A stretch of DNA of 64,000 nucleotides from CAVQBP01 sp963723205 (GCA_963723205.1 CAVRQC010000047.1:124001-188000), one strand, 5' to 3'. Shown: positions 18,029-28,247, counted from the first letter of the stretch. Notes: generated by a model from the letters alone, not told the origin. Program-made: numbers and translations.

Positions 18029-20647
18029 ATGCAAGGTAAAGATTTAAAATCGCTGCTTCTTAAGCTTAACAATTACCTAATCCGTAATCTTGATACAGCT
18101 ACTGGCTTTGGAATAAACCGAGGTCATTATGAAATAACCTTTGATCATCTTTTAACTGCTCTGCTTGAAGACGGTCAGGGGGATGTTCCTTTAATCTTGA
18201 AACATTATGCGATTGATTCCGGTGATGTTCAGGCAATAATAAATAAAAATCTCGCTGAGATGGAATCAGGCAACTCGGGAAGACCAAAATTATCACCGCT
18301 TCTTACCGAGTTACTTGAACAAGCCTGGATTACAAGTTCAGTTCATCATCATGAAACCAAAATAAGATCAGGTGCATTGTTCGAGGTATTTTCTTCATCA
18401 GAGCAGGTAATAACCAGCAAAATGCTTGATATACTCTCCCCGATAAAACAGGAAGAACTCCGAACAGAATTTTACAATATTATAAAAGGTTCAATTGAAG
18501 AACCTTCGGTTTCTTCCGAAGTAATTTCACAGGAAGAAGCTCGGGAATTGCCTGCTGATGCAACAGTTCTTGACCTTTATACTACCAATCTAACAGCACA
18601 GGCAAAAGAAGGGAAAATCGATCCTATTCTTGGAAGGGATGAAGAAATCATCCAGGTTATTGAAGTTCTTTCAAGAAGAAAAAAATCAAACCCTATTTTA
18701 CTTGGTGAGCCGGGAGTAGGGAAGACAGCTTTAGTCGAAGGGTTGGCCATAAAAATTGCTAATAACGAAGTACCCGATATCTTAAAAGATAACCAGATAT
18801 TTGCACTCGATATGGGTGCACTTCAAGCCGGTACAAAAATGAGGGGTGAATTTGAAAAAAGATTGAAAGCGGTAATTAAGGAAATAACCGACTCGCCTAA
18901 ACCGGCGATTCTTTTTATTGATGAAGCTCATACATTAATTGGAGCCGGCGCTTCAGCCGGAGGTGGTGATGCAGCCAATCTGCTGAAACCTGCACTTGCA
19001 AGAGGTACTTTTAGAGCTGTTGCTGCAACTACTTATTTGGAATATAATAAATATTTTGCCAAGGATGCAGCCCTTGAAAGAAGATTTCAGCCCATACATG
19101 TAGGTGAACCTGAAGATGATAAAGCAATATTAATGCTTAGAGGAATTAAAACCAAGTATGAAGCTTATCATGGCATTCATATTACTGACGAAGCCCTGGA
19201 AGCGGCGGTTAAATTATCTAGAAGATATATTGCCGGAAGACAGTTGCCCGATAAAGCGGTTGATCTTCTTGATACCGCAGCTACACGTGTTAAAATGTCT
19301 TTAACCAGCAAGCCGCCGAAATTAGAAATAATGATAAGTCATCTTAAATCCATTAATATGGCAATAAATACTCAACAAAAAGATTCCGATTTGGATCTTG
19401 TTATAGATCAGGAAGTACTGACAGATTTGAAAAATCAAAAATCAAAATTGGAATCCGAAATCAAAACTAATGAAGATAAGTGGGTTAAAGAAAGTGAACT
19501 AACCAGGAAGTTAATGGAGCTAAGGAAAAAGAAATTTGATAGTGAAGGGAAAAAGAATGATGACCCGGAGATCATTAAAGAAATTGAAAAAGTGAAAGGG
19601 GAACTGAAAGAAATGCAGAATGGAGGACCGCAGGTTTTTGCAGAAGTAACTGCTAACACTGTTGCCGAAGTTATTGAAGCCTGGACCGGAATTAAAGTCG
19701 GGAATATGACGAGAGATGAAATGACTACTTTACTTCAGCTTGAAGATGATTTGAAGAAAAGAGTAGTCGGGCAGGATCATGCAATAAAACAGATTGCCGA
19801 TGTAATAAGAGGCGCTAAGGTCGGAATAAAAAAAGAAGAAGGGCCAATCGGAGTGTTTCTGCTGGTCGGTCCCAGTGGTGTTGGAAAAACAGAGCTTGCA
19901 AGAGCTGTTGCCGAAGTATTATTCGGCGATGAAAGATTTATGGTTACTTTAAATATGACCGAATATCAGAATGAATATAATACATCAAGATTAATAGGAG
20001 CTGATCCCGGATTGGTAGGTTACGGGGAAGGGGGTGCTTTAAGCGAGCCGGTTCGCAGACGTCCATACTGTGTTGTTCTTTTAGATGAAATTGAAAAAGC
20101 TAATCCATCGGTTACAGATTTATTTATGCAGATCTTCGACAGGGGAATGCTCCAGGATGCAGACAGACGAAATATTGACTTTTCGAATACAACTATTTTT
20201 ATGACCTCAAACCTTGCATCCGATGTCTTATTCCAGAAATATAATGAAGGGATGACTTCACCTGATGACCTGCTTGAAGAATTGAGACCTTACATGAATC
20301 AGTATTTCAGACCTGAATTTTTAGGGAGGGTAAAGCCAATTATATTCCTTCCTCTGACTAAAGAAGCAATGAAACCGATTGTTGAACTGAAATTAGGCAA
20401 AATTCAGAGACGTTTACTTCAGAACCAGGATCTTGAAGTGGTATTTAATAAGGCAGTTATTGATGATATCGTTGAATCATGTACAAGGGCTGAAACCGGT
20501 GCAAGAAATATTGATGCAATTGTGGATAGAAAATTAGCTCCCGAAATATCCGCTCAATTGTTAGGATTTATGGCTGAAGGTAAAAATCCTACCAAACTTG
20601 GTGTGTCCAAAGCAAAGGATGGTTCTTTCAGATATAAGTTTAATTAA
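18029..20647 (+). CDS. clpV: T6SS sheath-disassembly AAA+ ATPase ClpV (TssH)
   Basis: A Clp/Hsp100 protein of 872 residues. The N-domain (about 1-160) has the ClpV-type sheath-binding helices. Two AAA+ modules have Walker A sites GEPGVGKT (226-233) and GPSGVGKT (614-621), with Walker B FIDEAH and LLDEIEKA. The middle region is short and coiled-coil. ClpV pulls on the TssC N-terminus to recycle contracted sheaths. It lacks the ClpP-docking loop expected of protease partners, as far as can be judged. The ATG follows a TAGGAGAC ribosome site. The gene sits between a terminator and vgrG. Confidence 0.94.
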   Translation: MQGKDLKSLLLKLNNYLIRNLDTATGFGINRGHYEITFDHLLTALLEDGQGDVPLILKHYAIDSGDVQAIINKNLAEMESGNSGRPKLSPLLTELLEQAWITSSVHHHETKIRSGALFEVFSSSEQVITSKMLDILSPIKQEELRTEFYNIIKGSIEEPSVSSEVISQEEARELPADATVLDLYTTNLTAQAKEGKIDPILGRDEEIIQVIEVLSRRKKSNPILLGEPGVGKTALVEGLAIKIANNEVPDILKDNQIFALDMGALQAGTKMRGEFEKRLKAVIKEITDSPKPAILFIDEAHTLIGAGASAGGGDAANLLKPALARGTFRAVAATTYLEYNKYFAKDAALERRFQPIHVGEPEDDKAILMLRGIKTKYEAYHGIHITDEALEAAVKLSRRYIAGRQLPDKAVDLLDTAATRVKMSLTSKPPKLEIMISHLKSINMAINTQQKDSDLDLVIDQEVLTDLKNQKSKLESEIKTNEDKWVKESELTRKLMELRKKKFDSEGKKNDDPEIIKEIEKVKGELKEMQNGGPQVFAEVTANTVAEVIEAWTGIKVGNMTRDEMTTLLQLEDDLKKRVVGQDHAIKQIADVIRGAKVGIKKEEGPIGVFLLVGPSGVGKTELARAVAEVLFGDERFMVTLNMTEYQNEYNTSRLIGADPGLVGYGEGGALSEPVRRRPYCVVLLDEIEKANPSVTDLFMQIFDRGMLQDADRRNIDFSNTTIFMTSNLASDVLFQKYNEGMTSPDDLLEELRPYMNQYFRPEFLGRVKPIIFLPLTKEAMKPIVELKLGKIQRRLLQNQDLEVVFNKAVIDDIVESCTRAETGARNIDAIVDRKLAPEISAQLLGFMAEGKNPTKLGVSKAKDGSFRYKFN

Positions 20648-20654
20648 AAATTTA

Positions 20655-20674
20655 CAATTAACAATTGTTAATTG
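20655..20674. repeat. Perfect 20-bp palindrome between clpV and vgrG
   Basis: The sequence CAATTAACAATTGTTAATTG is an exact 20-bp palindrome lying in the 61-base gap between clpV and vgrG. It could be a regulator site, a short intergenic repeat or a weak RNA hairpin; its AT content makes chance plausible. Confidence 0.5.
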
Positions 20675-20708
20675 TTCATTATTCATTGATAATTAAATAG
20701 GTAAACGA

Positions 20709-22886
20709 ATGTTTAAACAAACCGCTAATCAAGCATATTTCGGAATTCATCTATCCGAGATTGAAGAAGAATCTATTAATGTTTTGTCTTTTGAAGGAGA
20801 AGAAAAAATCTCGGGATTATTTAAATACCGCATTGAAATAGTATCAAAGGATACGGCTCTTGATTCTTCAAAAATTTTGAATAAACCTGCTACATTAACT
20901 TTTGTACGTGGCGATGAAGAACCTGAAAAAATCGAGGGTATTATTTCAAATTTTGAACAGAACGGAAGAACACCTGAATATGCTTTTTATAAACTGGTTT
21001 TAGTACCTAAACTATGGAGATTAAACCTTGTTTATCAGAATGAAGTATACCAGAAAATGAAAATAGACAAATTGATTGAAGAAGTTCTTTCCGATGCCGG
21101 TTTAAAAGGAAGTGCGTTTAAAATTGATCTAAAAAGTCAATATCCTGAACAGGAATATATTGTACAGTATAAAGAAACAAATTTTAATTTTCTGAATAGA
21201 AAATTGGAACATTACGGGATCTTTTATTACTTCGATCATAGCAGCGGTTCTGATATGGTTGTTTTTACGGATACAAATTCAAAACTTCCTATGATTCATT
21301 CATCGAAAGAATTAGAATTTAATGAAAATAAAGATGTCTTTGGTGATGCTGAAACAGTAATAAATATTAATTGCACTGAGAAAGTTGTGACAGGTGCTAT
21401 ACAGCTGAAAGACTACAATTACATGTTCCCTGAAAAACAACTAATGGGTGAAAGCCAGATAAATTCCAAAATGCCGGGGAAATTTTATGACTTTGGGGAC
21501 AATTTTGAAAATGAAAAAGATGCCGAATTTCTTGCAAAAATTCGGAATCAGGAATTTATTAGTGGAAGCAAATTATTTTCCGGATTAAGTGACAACCGGC
21601 TGCTTAGGGCAGGGTACCGGTTTAAATTAAAGAAGCATTTCCGCGAAGACTGGAACTCAGAATATATAATTATAAATATATCAGTAAGAGGTTCACAACA
21701 TGGCTTATTTGGTCTGCTGGTTCCGGGAGAAAAACCGAAACCTCATTTTGAATGTGAATTTAGTGCAATTCCTTTTGATATTGATTACCGTCCACCAAGA
21801 AATACACCTGTTCCCAAAATATCGGGAATAATGAGTGCGAAAATAGAATCAGGTACCAGTGATGAATATGCATTTATTGATGATTATGGCAGGTATAAAG
21901 CAAAAATGCTTTTTGATATAAGCGATAAAACAAAAGGTGAAGCAACAATGCCGATTCGTTTGGTGCAGAATTATACCGGTTCGGGTTACGGAACGCATTT
22001 CCCTAACCACAAAGGAACGGAATTATTGTGGGCTTGTGTGGATGGAAATGTAGACAGACCTATCGGATTAGGTACTGTTCCAAACCCTTCGCAGGCATCA
22101 CCGGTCGTTTCCAAAAATAAAATGCAGAATATAATCAGAACGGCTGCAGGGAATGAGATTATTCTGGATGATAAGTCAAAAGAGACCCAGATTTCATTTA
22201 CTACACCTGATAAAAATAAAATGCTGTTTGATGACAAAGATGACAAGATAGAAATTGTTACAAAAGATAAACATATGCTTACAATGGATGATAAGAATAA
22301 GAATATTGTTGTTAAAAGTAAAGATGGCCACCAGATAATAATTGACGATGAAAATGACAATATAACCATTCAGAGTAAAGGAAAAGATGAGAATGATAAA
22401 AAATTATATTTTGTCAAGATTGATCATAAAAATGAATGCATAACCGCGCAAAGCAAAGAAGAGCATTTCATTAAGATAGTGGATAAAAGCGGGGAAGAAA
22501 AAATTGAGCTGTCGGATAAAAAAGGAGATAATCATTTTTTACTTGATATTGAAAATAATAAGCTTGTTGTTGAGACCAAGAAAGGCAGCATTGATATGCT
22601 CGCCCCGAAGGGGGATATAAATATTAAATCACAAAATTTGAAAGTAGAAGTTGATAATGATTTTGAAGTAAAAGCAAAGGGAAAAATAACAGAAGAAGCT
22701 CAAATGGATCTTAAAATGAAAGGAATGAATTTCGAAGCAAAAAGTGATATGGATTTAAAGATCGAAGCAGGTATGAATCTGGAAGCAAAAGGCAGTTTGA
22801 CTGCGAAAGTCGAAGGAGGGATTTCAGCAGACTTTAAAGGCGGTGCTTCTGCTACGTTGAAAGCAGGAATGGTAATGATTAATTAA
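20709..22886 (+). CDS. vgrG: T6SS spike protein VgrG (TssI)
   Basis: The 725-residue protein has the VgrG order: a gp27-like base (about 15-350, with FNFLNRKLEHYGIFYYFDH), an OB-fold gp5-like domain (about 360-470, YGRYKAKM and FPNHKGTELL), and a long beta-helix needle. The needle contains repeated units of the form DD-K-(x)n-I-x-x-K-D-x-H (about 490-640), highly charged, then an Ala/Gly/Lys-rich tip ending ATLKAGMVMIN. There is no C-terminal enzymatic extension, so effectors must ride separately, probably through the PAAR protein 42 bases downstream. Confidence 0.94.
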   Translation: MFKQTANQAYFGIHLSEIEEESINVLSFEGEEKISGLFKYRIEIVSKDTALDSSKILNKPATLTFVRGDEEPEKIEGIISNFEQNGRTPEYAFYKLVLVPKLWRLNLVYQNEVYQKMKIDKLIEEVLSDAGLKGSAFKIDLKSQYPEQEYIVQYKETNFNFLNRKLEHYGIFYYFDHSSGSDMVVFTDTNSKLPMIHSSKELEFNENKDVFGDAETVININCTEKVVTGAIQLKDYNYMFPEKQLMGESQINSKMPGKFYDFGDNFENEKDAEFLAKIRNQEFISGSKLFSGLSDNRLLRAGYRFKLKKHFREDWNSEYIIINISVRGSQHGLFGLLVPGEKPKPHFECEFSAIPFDIDYRPPRNTPVPKISGIMSAKIESGTSDEYAFIDDYGRYKAKMLFDISDKTKGEATMPIRLVQNYTGSGYGTHFPNHKGTELLWACVDGNVDRPIGLGTVPNPSQASPVVSKNKMQNIIRTAAGNEIILDDKSKETQISFTTPDKNKMLFDDKDDKIEIVTKDKHMLTMDDKNKNIVVKSKDGHQIIIDDENDNITIQSKGKDENDKKLYFVKIDHKNECITAQSKEEHFIKIVDKSGEEKIELSDKKGDNHFLLDIENNKLVVETKKGSIDMLAPKGDINIKSQNLKVEVDNDFEVKAKGKITEEAQMDLKMKGMNFEAKSDMDLKIEAGMNLEAKGSLTAKVEGGISADFKGGASATLKAGMVMIN

Positions 22887-22928
22887 CAATAGCATAAAAA
22901 TATATTAAATAAAAAAGTGGAATAATTT

Positions 22929-24029
22929 ATGGGTAAACCGGCAGCAAGAATGGGTGATATGACCGCACATGGCGGTAGTATTGTTTTAGGTCTTCCCACT
23001 GTATTAATAGGTGGCATGCCTGCAGCAAGAGTAGGTGATATGCATGTTTGCCCGATGATGACTCCAGGTGTTCCTCCTATACCGCATGTGGGCGGACCAG
23101 TTTCTTTAGGCAGCGTTGGTGTTTTAATTGGTGGTATGCCTGGAGCAAGAGTCGGAGATATGCTAACTTGTGTAGGACCTCCGGATACAATTGCGATGGG
23201 ATGTATGACAGTTTTAATAGGTGATTTATCACCGGGTGGCGGCGGCGGCGGCGGTGCCGGTTCCTCAGGAGCTTCATCTGCTTCAGCGAGTGCTAAAACT
23301 GCTTTGTCTGATAATGTGGAAGCGACGACAAAAGAAAAAAATTGGGTTGAATTTGAAATAGTTGACAAAGCGGGTAATCCAGTAAGTGGTATACCTTATA
23401 AATTTACCGATACAAATGACAAAGATTCTCATTCAAATATTAGAACTGATGGAAAAATAAGAAGAGATACATTAAAAGAAGGGGAATGTAAAGTACAGTT
23501 GTTTTATGTTAGTAATGCTAAATGGTCAAAAGATAAAGTTGATATCGGTGACAAGGTGAAACTTTCCGCTAAAGTGGAAGGATATGAGGATGGAACACCG
23601 GCTACATTTGAAGTGTACAGAAGGGATTTTAAACGAACCGATTATATCGTATTTACTTCAGAAGCTAAAGTTAAAAGTAAAAAGGTCGAAACGGAATGGG
23701 AATTTAAGTATACCGACGAAGAAGATGGCGACCCCGACGGTGCTGAAGTAAATAATAAATATTCATCGCCAGTATTTTATTTCAGAGTAATAGTTGAACA
23801 CTGTACCGCACAATCCGGTTTGCTTATGTATAAAGATTATATTGAGATCGAACTCCTTGATGACGATGATAAACCAATTGGCAATGAAGACTATATTATT
23901 TATCTGTCCGATGGATCGGTGCGAAAGGGTAAATTAAACGGAAGTGGCTATAAAAAAGAAGAAAAAGTTCCTCCGGGTTTTTACCGGATTATTTTCCCTA
24001 ATTTAAAAAAAGTTGCCAGAGAAACATAA
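22929..24029 (+). CDS. PAAR-domain spike tip protein with C-terminal beta domain
   Basis: Residues 1-100 form a PAAR domain with repeated GDM and V-L-I-G-G-M-P-(A/G)-A-R-V-G units and candidate zinc ligands H14, H39/C41, H53 and C81. A Gly run and Ser/Ala linker follow (about 103-130). The C-terminal part (about 135-366) is a beta-rich, Lys/Asp-rich module. Its section of about 195-355 is clearly homologous to residues of about 117-280 of the protein at 28248-29549 (shared NxKWxK, WEFxY, GLLxxKD-IEIE). PAAR caps the VgrG needle; the extension is probably a cargo-binding or effector adapter domain (inferred). No catalytic motif was seen in it. Confidence 0.88.
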   Translation: MGKPAARMGDMTAHGGSIVLGLPTVLIGGMPAARVGDMHVCPMMTPGVPPIPHVGGPVSLGSVGVLIGGMPGARVGDMLTCVGPPDTIAMGCMTVLIGDLSPGGGGGGGAGSSGASSASASAKTALSDNVEATTKEKNWVEFEIVDKAGNPVSGIPYKFTDTNDKDSHSNIRTDGKIRRDTLKEGECKVQLFYVSNAKWSKDKVDIGDKVKLSAKVEGYEDGTPATFEVYRRDFKRTDYIVFTSEAKVKSKKVETEWEFKYTDEEDGDPDGAEVNNKYSSPVFYFRVIVEHCTAQSGLLMYKDYIEIELLDDDDKPIGNEDYIIYLSDGSVRKGKLNGSGYKKEEKVPPGFYRIIFPNLKKVARET

Positions 24030-24030
24030 T

Positions 24031-24681
24031 ATGTCTCAAACTCATACAGTTAAGCAGGGTGAATCACTGCTGAGTATTGCATATGAATATAATTTTAATG
24101 ACTGGAAAAGTATTTACAATCACCCTAAAAATAAAGAATTAAGAATAAAAAGACCTGAACCGCAGATACTTGCACCGGGGGATAAAATTTTTATCCCTTC
24201 AAAAAACAGCGCATCTTCTCTTAGTGCTCGCGCTCATAAAAAACAAACCTTTAAGAAAGGTGAACTTGAAGCTTTCATTCGTATTAATCTAAAAAATATT
24301 CAGAATGAACCTTATAAAAATTTAAATTATAAACTTGAAGTTAGAGGAAAAAAAGAAGAAGGAAAGACAGATAACAACGGGCAATTGCAAATGAGGATCC
24401 ACCCAAAAATACAAAAAGGAAAATTAATTTTGTGGGATGATAAAAATCCTGATAAAAAATTAGTTTGGATTTTGAAGATAGGGCATATGGATCCTGATGA
24501 CAGGATATCAGGTATTCAGGGTCGTTTAAATAATCTCGGATTTTATACTGGTCCTATTGATGGAAGACTAAATGATAAAATGATCGAAGAACTAAAAACC
24601 TTTCAAAAGAAAAACAATTTACAACCTTCCGGCGAACTTGATGAACAAACAAAAAATAAGATCAAATCCCTTTATAAGTAA
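24031..24681 (+). CDS. LysM and peptidoglycan-binding domain protein
   Basis: An N-terminal LysM domain (THTVKQGESLLSIAYEY ... PGDKIFIPS, about residues 3-48) is followed by a beta module and a C-terminal PG_binding_1 helical domain (RLNNLGFYTGPIDGRLND ... FQKKNNLQPSGELD). The last two parts match residues of about 295-433 of the protein at 28248-29549. No signal peptide is visible, so it is cytoplasmic unless injected. That fits a T6SS-delivered accessory that binds the wall. The start is ATG 24031, one base after the PAAR gene's stop; an upstream TTG in frame would overlap the PAAR gene. Function is otherwise unknown. Confidence 0.78.
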   Translation: MSQTHTVKQGESLLSIAYEYNFNDWKSIYNHPKNKELRIKRPEPQILAPGDKIFIPSKNSASSLSARAHKKQTFKKGELEAFIRINLKNIQNEPYKNLNYKLEVRGKKEEGKTDNNGQLQMRIHPKIQKGKLILWDDKNPDKKLVWILKIGHMDPDDRISGIQGRLNNLGFYTGPIDGRLNDKMIEELKTFQKKNNLQPSGELDEQTKNKIKSLYK

Positions 24682-24702
24682 AATTAAAAAAGAATATTTT
24701 AG

Positions 24703-27700
24703 ATGGCTGTAAGATATATTTTTTGGGACGGAGTGATAAATGTTAAAGAAGATAATCTTGATAAAAGCATTACTTGTCATCAATACTATTCTGAGTCCCG
24801 GCCGAACGAGGTAGAACAAGTCTTAATTTTATCACTTAAACCGGTTAAGAAAAGTAAAGAAAAAGTTGATCTGTTAAAAATTACAAATGAAATTTCTGCA
24901 TCAATAGAAGAATGTGATAAGTGGTTCGTTCCTTTTGAAGATATACTTGCGATTAAGCTGCAGATTGAAAATATATTAGACATAAAGAGTATGCTTCTTA
25001 GAATAAGAGGATGCAAAGATGATAAGCCCGATAAAGTGATTTACCAAGAAACTCTTGATGAAGATCAAATAAAGAAACTGCCTTCTTTAAATGTAAGTGT
25101 AAATGAGTCCGGCAAGGAGGAGAGAAAAAAAGAAAGGAATACGGATAAGAATTTTGTATCGAGTTTGATACATCTTTACTTGGAAGTATGGATATCCTCA
25201 AATGAGGATGAATTTCGAAGTATATCGCATACAGATGAAATAAAGGAAGAAGATTCTGCTGAAAAAATTGTGAAAAAAGCCGAATCACCGGAAAAAGCTG
25301 AAACGGGAATTAATCAAACAATTTCCGGTTCTCCTCTGGTTGAAAAAATTATGGCGGACAAAACTGCCTTAATCATAAAAGACTGTGAACCTCCTGCCAG
25401 TGAAAGACTTTTCAAGGATAGTAAACAGGGAGACCCTTCTATAAAATTCCCGGATTTTCCGGCGACTATACGGCGTACTTTATACCAGATTTGTTCACTT
25501 TCTAGAATCGGCAAAACACTTATTGAAGATGTTTCCGACATTGAAGCAAATCGGGATAAAAAAGTTATGATTTTTCCTGTTTTCGATTATCATCAGGATA
25601 TTGCCGGTGTAGGAGTTAGCAATGATTATAAAGATGATTATTCAATAGAAAATAAATTTAAATCTACAAAGAAAGTGGTGACGGATTATCTAACCGATTA
25701 TTTTTATCATCAAAAAATAAATATCGGATTTCAACCGTACATACAAGACCAGGAATTTAATAACCTAAAGGCCGATGCGGACATAACACAATATTTAAAC
25801 TCGTGTGAAGCCTATTTAGATTATTTTCAGGAAAAAGATATTCCTAATGACTATGACCAAACAAGGAAAGGTGAAATAGAAGAATACTTTGCAGAGAAAC
25901 GAAGACAGGTTCAAGAAGAAGCAAGACAGGCAGCTGAACTAGCTGCACAACAACTAGCAAGTCAACAGTTGCAGCAGGGGGATCAGGATAACGCTCCTCC
26001 ACCGCCGCTGAATAATTTACCACCTCCGCCTCCGAATAATGGTCTCCCGCCTCCACCTCCAGGTCAAGGATTAGCACCCCCGCCTCCGGGAGGTCTTATG
26101 GGAGCAAAACCAAAACTACCGGCTATCCAGGAAAATATCTTAGATTTTGCAGTAAGGAAATGGTTATATAATATCATAGGGGCAAGCAACGGCGGATGCG
26201 AATCGCATTATTATTTTAATGTGATGAAAATGAAAAAATTCGATAGGGATGAATATATAGTAGCTCTTCACAATGATAAGAAATCTCATAAAATAAATAA
26301 TATTAATGTACCGGTTATCGAAGCCTGCCAGGGGGGTGATACTCCCCCAAATATAGAAACACCTTTCTTTATTGCGTTTGCTCATGAGATGATACATGCA
26401 AGGCGTTTTCAGTTAGGCATGAATGCAGAATACGATGTTATTAAAAGAGGAAGTAATTTTCATAAAGATTCGGTATTGAATATGATTACTGATAAAAAGC
26501 TTAAGGGTAATATAATAGACCGGTATGGTGGGTATAATAGGGAGGAGTTTGATACTATTGAAGGAGTTGGAGCCGTAATCGATTTAACAAATCGTAACAG
26601 CTTGATAGAATTTCTGGATGATAAGCAAATACCTCATAAAAATAACAAACTTACTGTAACGGAAAATGTAATCCGAAAAGAGCTTAATATGGACATGCGG
26701 AGAAGATATGTTGAAGGGAAAACAGGCTGTTCGGATGCTAACGTTGCTGGGAAAGATTTTAAATACATTGATCATAGAAGTAACCAGTCGGGTCCACCGC
26801 CTGATAATCTAGCGGTAACTTTTGATGAGATAAAAGATGAAATAAAAACTCTGATTAACGAAATTTCCCCGGGAGGTGTTCAGCCTAGAAATATTGTAGC
26901 GCTGAAACCTGATAAAAATTATTTTAAATATGAATCCGTTAGATTTTCGCTTGCTTACCGGTTCAGTTCTATTGCAAGAAAACCCTATCTTCAACTAGAT
27001 GAACCAGAGAAAAATTTTATCAGAGTTGTGCACCGGGATATTATCGATCATAAAAATGAAATTAAAACGGATAAATCCCTTTCCGGAGCAACAAAAGATA
27101 ATTTCAGCCAGATATTTTCAAATGACGCTGCCGATGATGAAGACAAAAGAGTACAGGTTTTACAACTCATTCAAAATCTGTTTAATTACCCTGCGGAAGA
27201 CCGTGTAAGTATAATTAAAAAATCTCCCAATCTGTTAGATGCTCAAAAAACCGATGCCGGGCTGGATGCATTTGCATCATATAAAACCTCATCGGATGCC
27301 GTTAACATAGCCCGTGATTTAGCTCTGGTTACAACGGATGGACCGGAAAACAAAGCTATGTACCTTCCGGAGAAAGTTATTTACCTCGATAAGGAAGACC
27401 TCTGTATGATATTAATTCATGAGCCAATCCATATGTTTGCAATCAGGCGCCAGGGGTTTATGGAGTGGGATTTACATAGTAATAATGAATTATGGAATCT
27501 TGTTGCAGGACTTGGAAACAATATCGATCAGCGCAATGATATTACTGAAAGTGTCGACTCTACCAGAGATATGCAGGATAATCTTAAATCGGTTTTTGAT
27601 GAAGGTACAACGGAAATGCTGGCCCGGATTGTTCTCTATAGATTAATGAAGAAAAAGGGAGTAACCGTTGGGAAAGTAAATTTATTAGTAGGAATGCCTT

Positions 27701-28242
27701 ATTATATGTATCCAACACATCTCATTTGTCAACTAGTACGGGATTTAAATCAAAATGGAGACAATGGTCTTCAGTTAATTGCAGGGGCTTATTTCTATGG
27801 ACAATGGGCTCCGTTTAACAATGCACTCGTTAATCTATCAAAAAGCGATGACTTTGATAGTCGATATAAAGGGTTTCAATTGAGATCAGGCACTAACAAA
27901 AGAGAACCGGATGAAAAATTCGGATTCTGGAAATTTGCATCGACATTAAGCATTAGTAATGCTGCCTTTATTCCCGGGAGTGATCCTGAAAACGCAGTGC
28001 AAAAATTGAGAGATATTTTTAAAATTAATTGGGATTTACCCGATGAGGTTAGAAATAAAGTTAAGGTAAAATCATTTAAAGATCCGGTCTGTTCTCCCCA
28101 GCCGCTTGCTTCCGGAATGGGATGCACCATAAACACTTCATCAAATTCTATAGCAAAAGACGATAAATTACCGGTTAGCTGGAAAAGTATCTGCTGCAAA
28201 AAACAAATTGCTGTTCCAGGGACAACAATTTTGAAGAGATAA
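24703..28242 (+). CDS. Large putative T6SS effector with two zinc-metallopeptidase sites
   Basis: This 1179-residue protein has two separate HExxH sites. The first, H561-E-M-I-H565 with ARRFQLG after it, then E614-E-F-D-T and TENVIR (653-658), closely resembles the M91 family (NleD-like effector peptidases). The second, H906-E-P-I-H910, is followed by D966-E-G-T-T-E971, the usual downstream Glu ligand of gluzincins. A Lys/Glu-rich N-terminal region of about 430 residues and a proline-rich linker (about 432-464) come before them. No signal peptide or membrane segment is seen, as expected for a T6SS cargo. The gene lies between the LysM protein and a module-sharing protein. Substrate and target cell are unknown, and no immunity-like gene lies beside it. 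Confidence 0.75.
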   Translation: MAVRYIFWDGVINVKEDNLDKSITCHQYYSESRPNEVEQVLILSLKPVKKSKEKVDLLKITNEISASIEECDKWFVPFEDILAIKLQIENILDIKSMLLRIRGCKDDKPDKVIYQETLDEDQIKKLPSLNVSVNESGKEERKKERNTDKNFVSSLIHLYLEVWISSNEDEFRSISHTDEIKEEDSAEKIVKKAESPEKAETGINQTISGSPLVEKIMADKTALIIKDCEPPASERLFKDSKQGDPSIKFPDFPATIRRTLYQICSLSRIGKTLIEDVSDIEANRDKKVMIFPVFDYHQDIAGVGVSNDYKDDYSIENKFKSTKKVVTDYLTDYFYHQKINIGFQPYIQDQEFNNLKADADITQYLNSCEAYLDYFQEKDIPNDYDQTRKGEIEEYFAEKRRQVQEEARQAAELAAQQLASQQLQQGDQDNAPPPPLNNLPPPPPNNGLPPPPPGQGLAPPPPGGLMGAKPKLPAIQENILDFAVRKWLYNIIGASNGGCESHYYFNVMKMKKFDRDEYIVALHNDKKSHKINNINVPVIEACQGGDTPPNIETPFFIAFAHEMIHARRFQLGMNAEYDVIKRGSNFHKDSVLNMITDKKLKGNIIDRYGGYNREEFDTIEGVGAVIDLTNRNSLIEFLDDKQIPHKNNKLTVTENVIRKELNMDMRRRYVEGKTGCSDANVAGKDFKYIDHRSNQSGPPPDNLAVTFDEIKDEIKTLINEISPGGVQPRNIVALKPDKNYFKYESVRFSLAYRFSSIARKPYLQLDEPEKNFIRVVHRDIIDHKNEIKTDKSLSGATKDNFSQIFSNDAADDEDKRVQVLQLIQNLFNYPAEDRVSIIKKSPNLLDAQKTDAGLDAFASYKTSSDAVNIARDLALVTTDGPENKAMYLPEKVIYLDKEDLCMILIHEPIHMFAIRRQGFMEWDLHSNNELWNLVAGLGNNIDQRNDITESVDSTRDMQDNLKSVFDEGTTEMLARIVLYRLMKKKGVTVGKVNLLVGMPYYMYPTHLICQLVRDLNQNGDNGLQLIAGAYFYGQWAPFNNALVNLSKSDDFDSRYKGFQLRSGTNKREPDEKFGFWKFASTLSISNAAFIPGSDPENAVQKLRDIFKINWDLPDEVRNKVKVKSFKDPVCSPQPLASGMGCTINTSSNSIAKDDKLPVSWKSICCKKQIAVPGTTILKR

Positions 28243-28247
28243 AAATT

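Noticed and set aside
24703..28242. Shadow ORFs on both strands within the large peptidase gene
   Set aside because: None has a plausible start, family motif or codon pattern; all overlap the long conserved frame.
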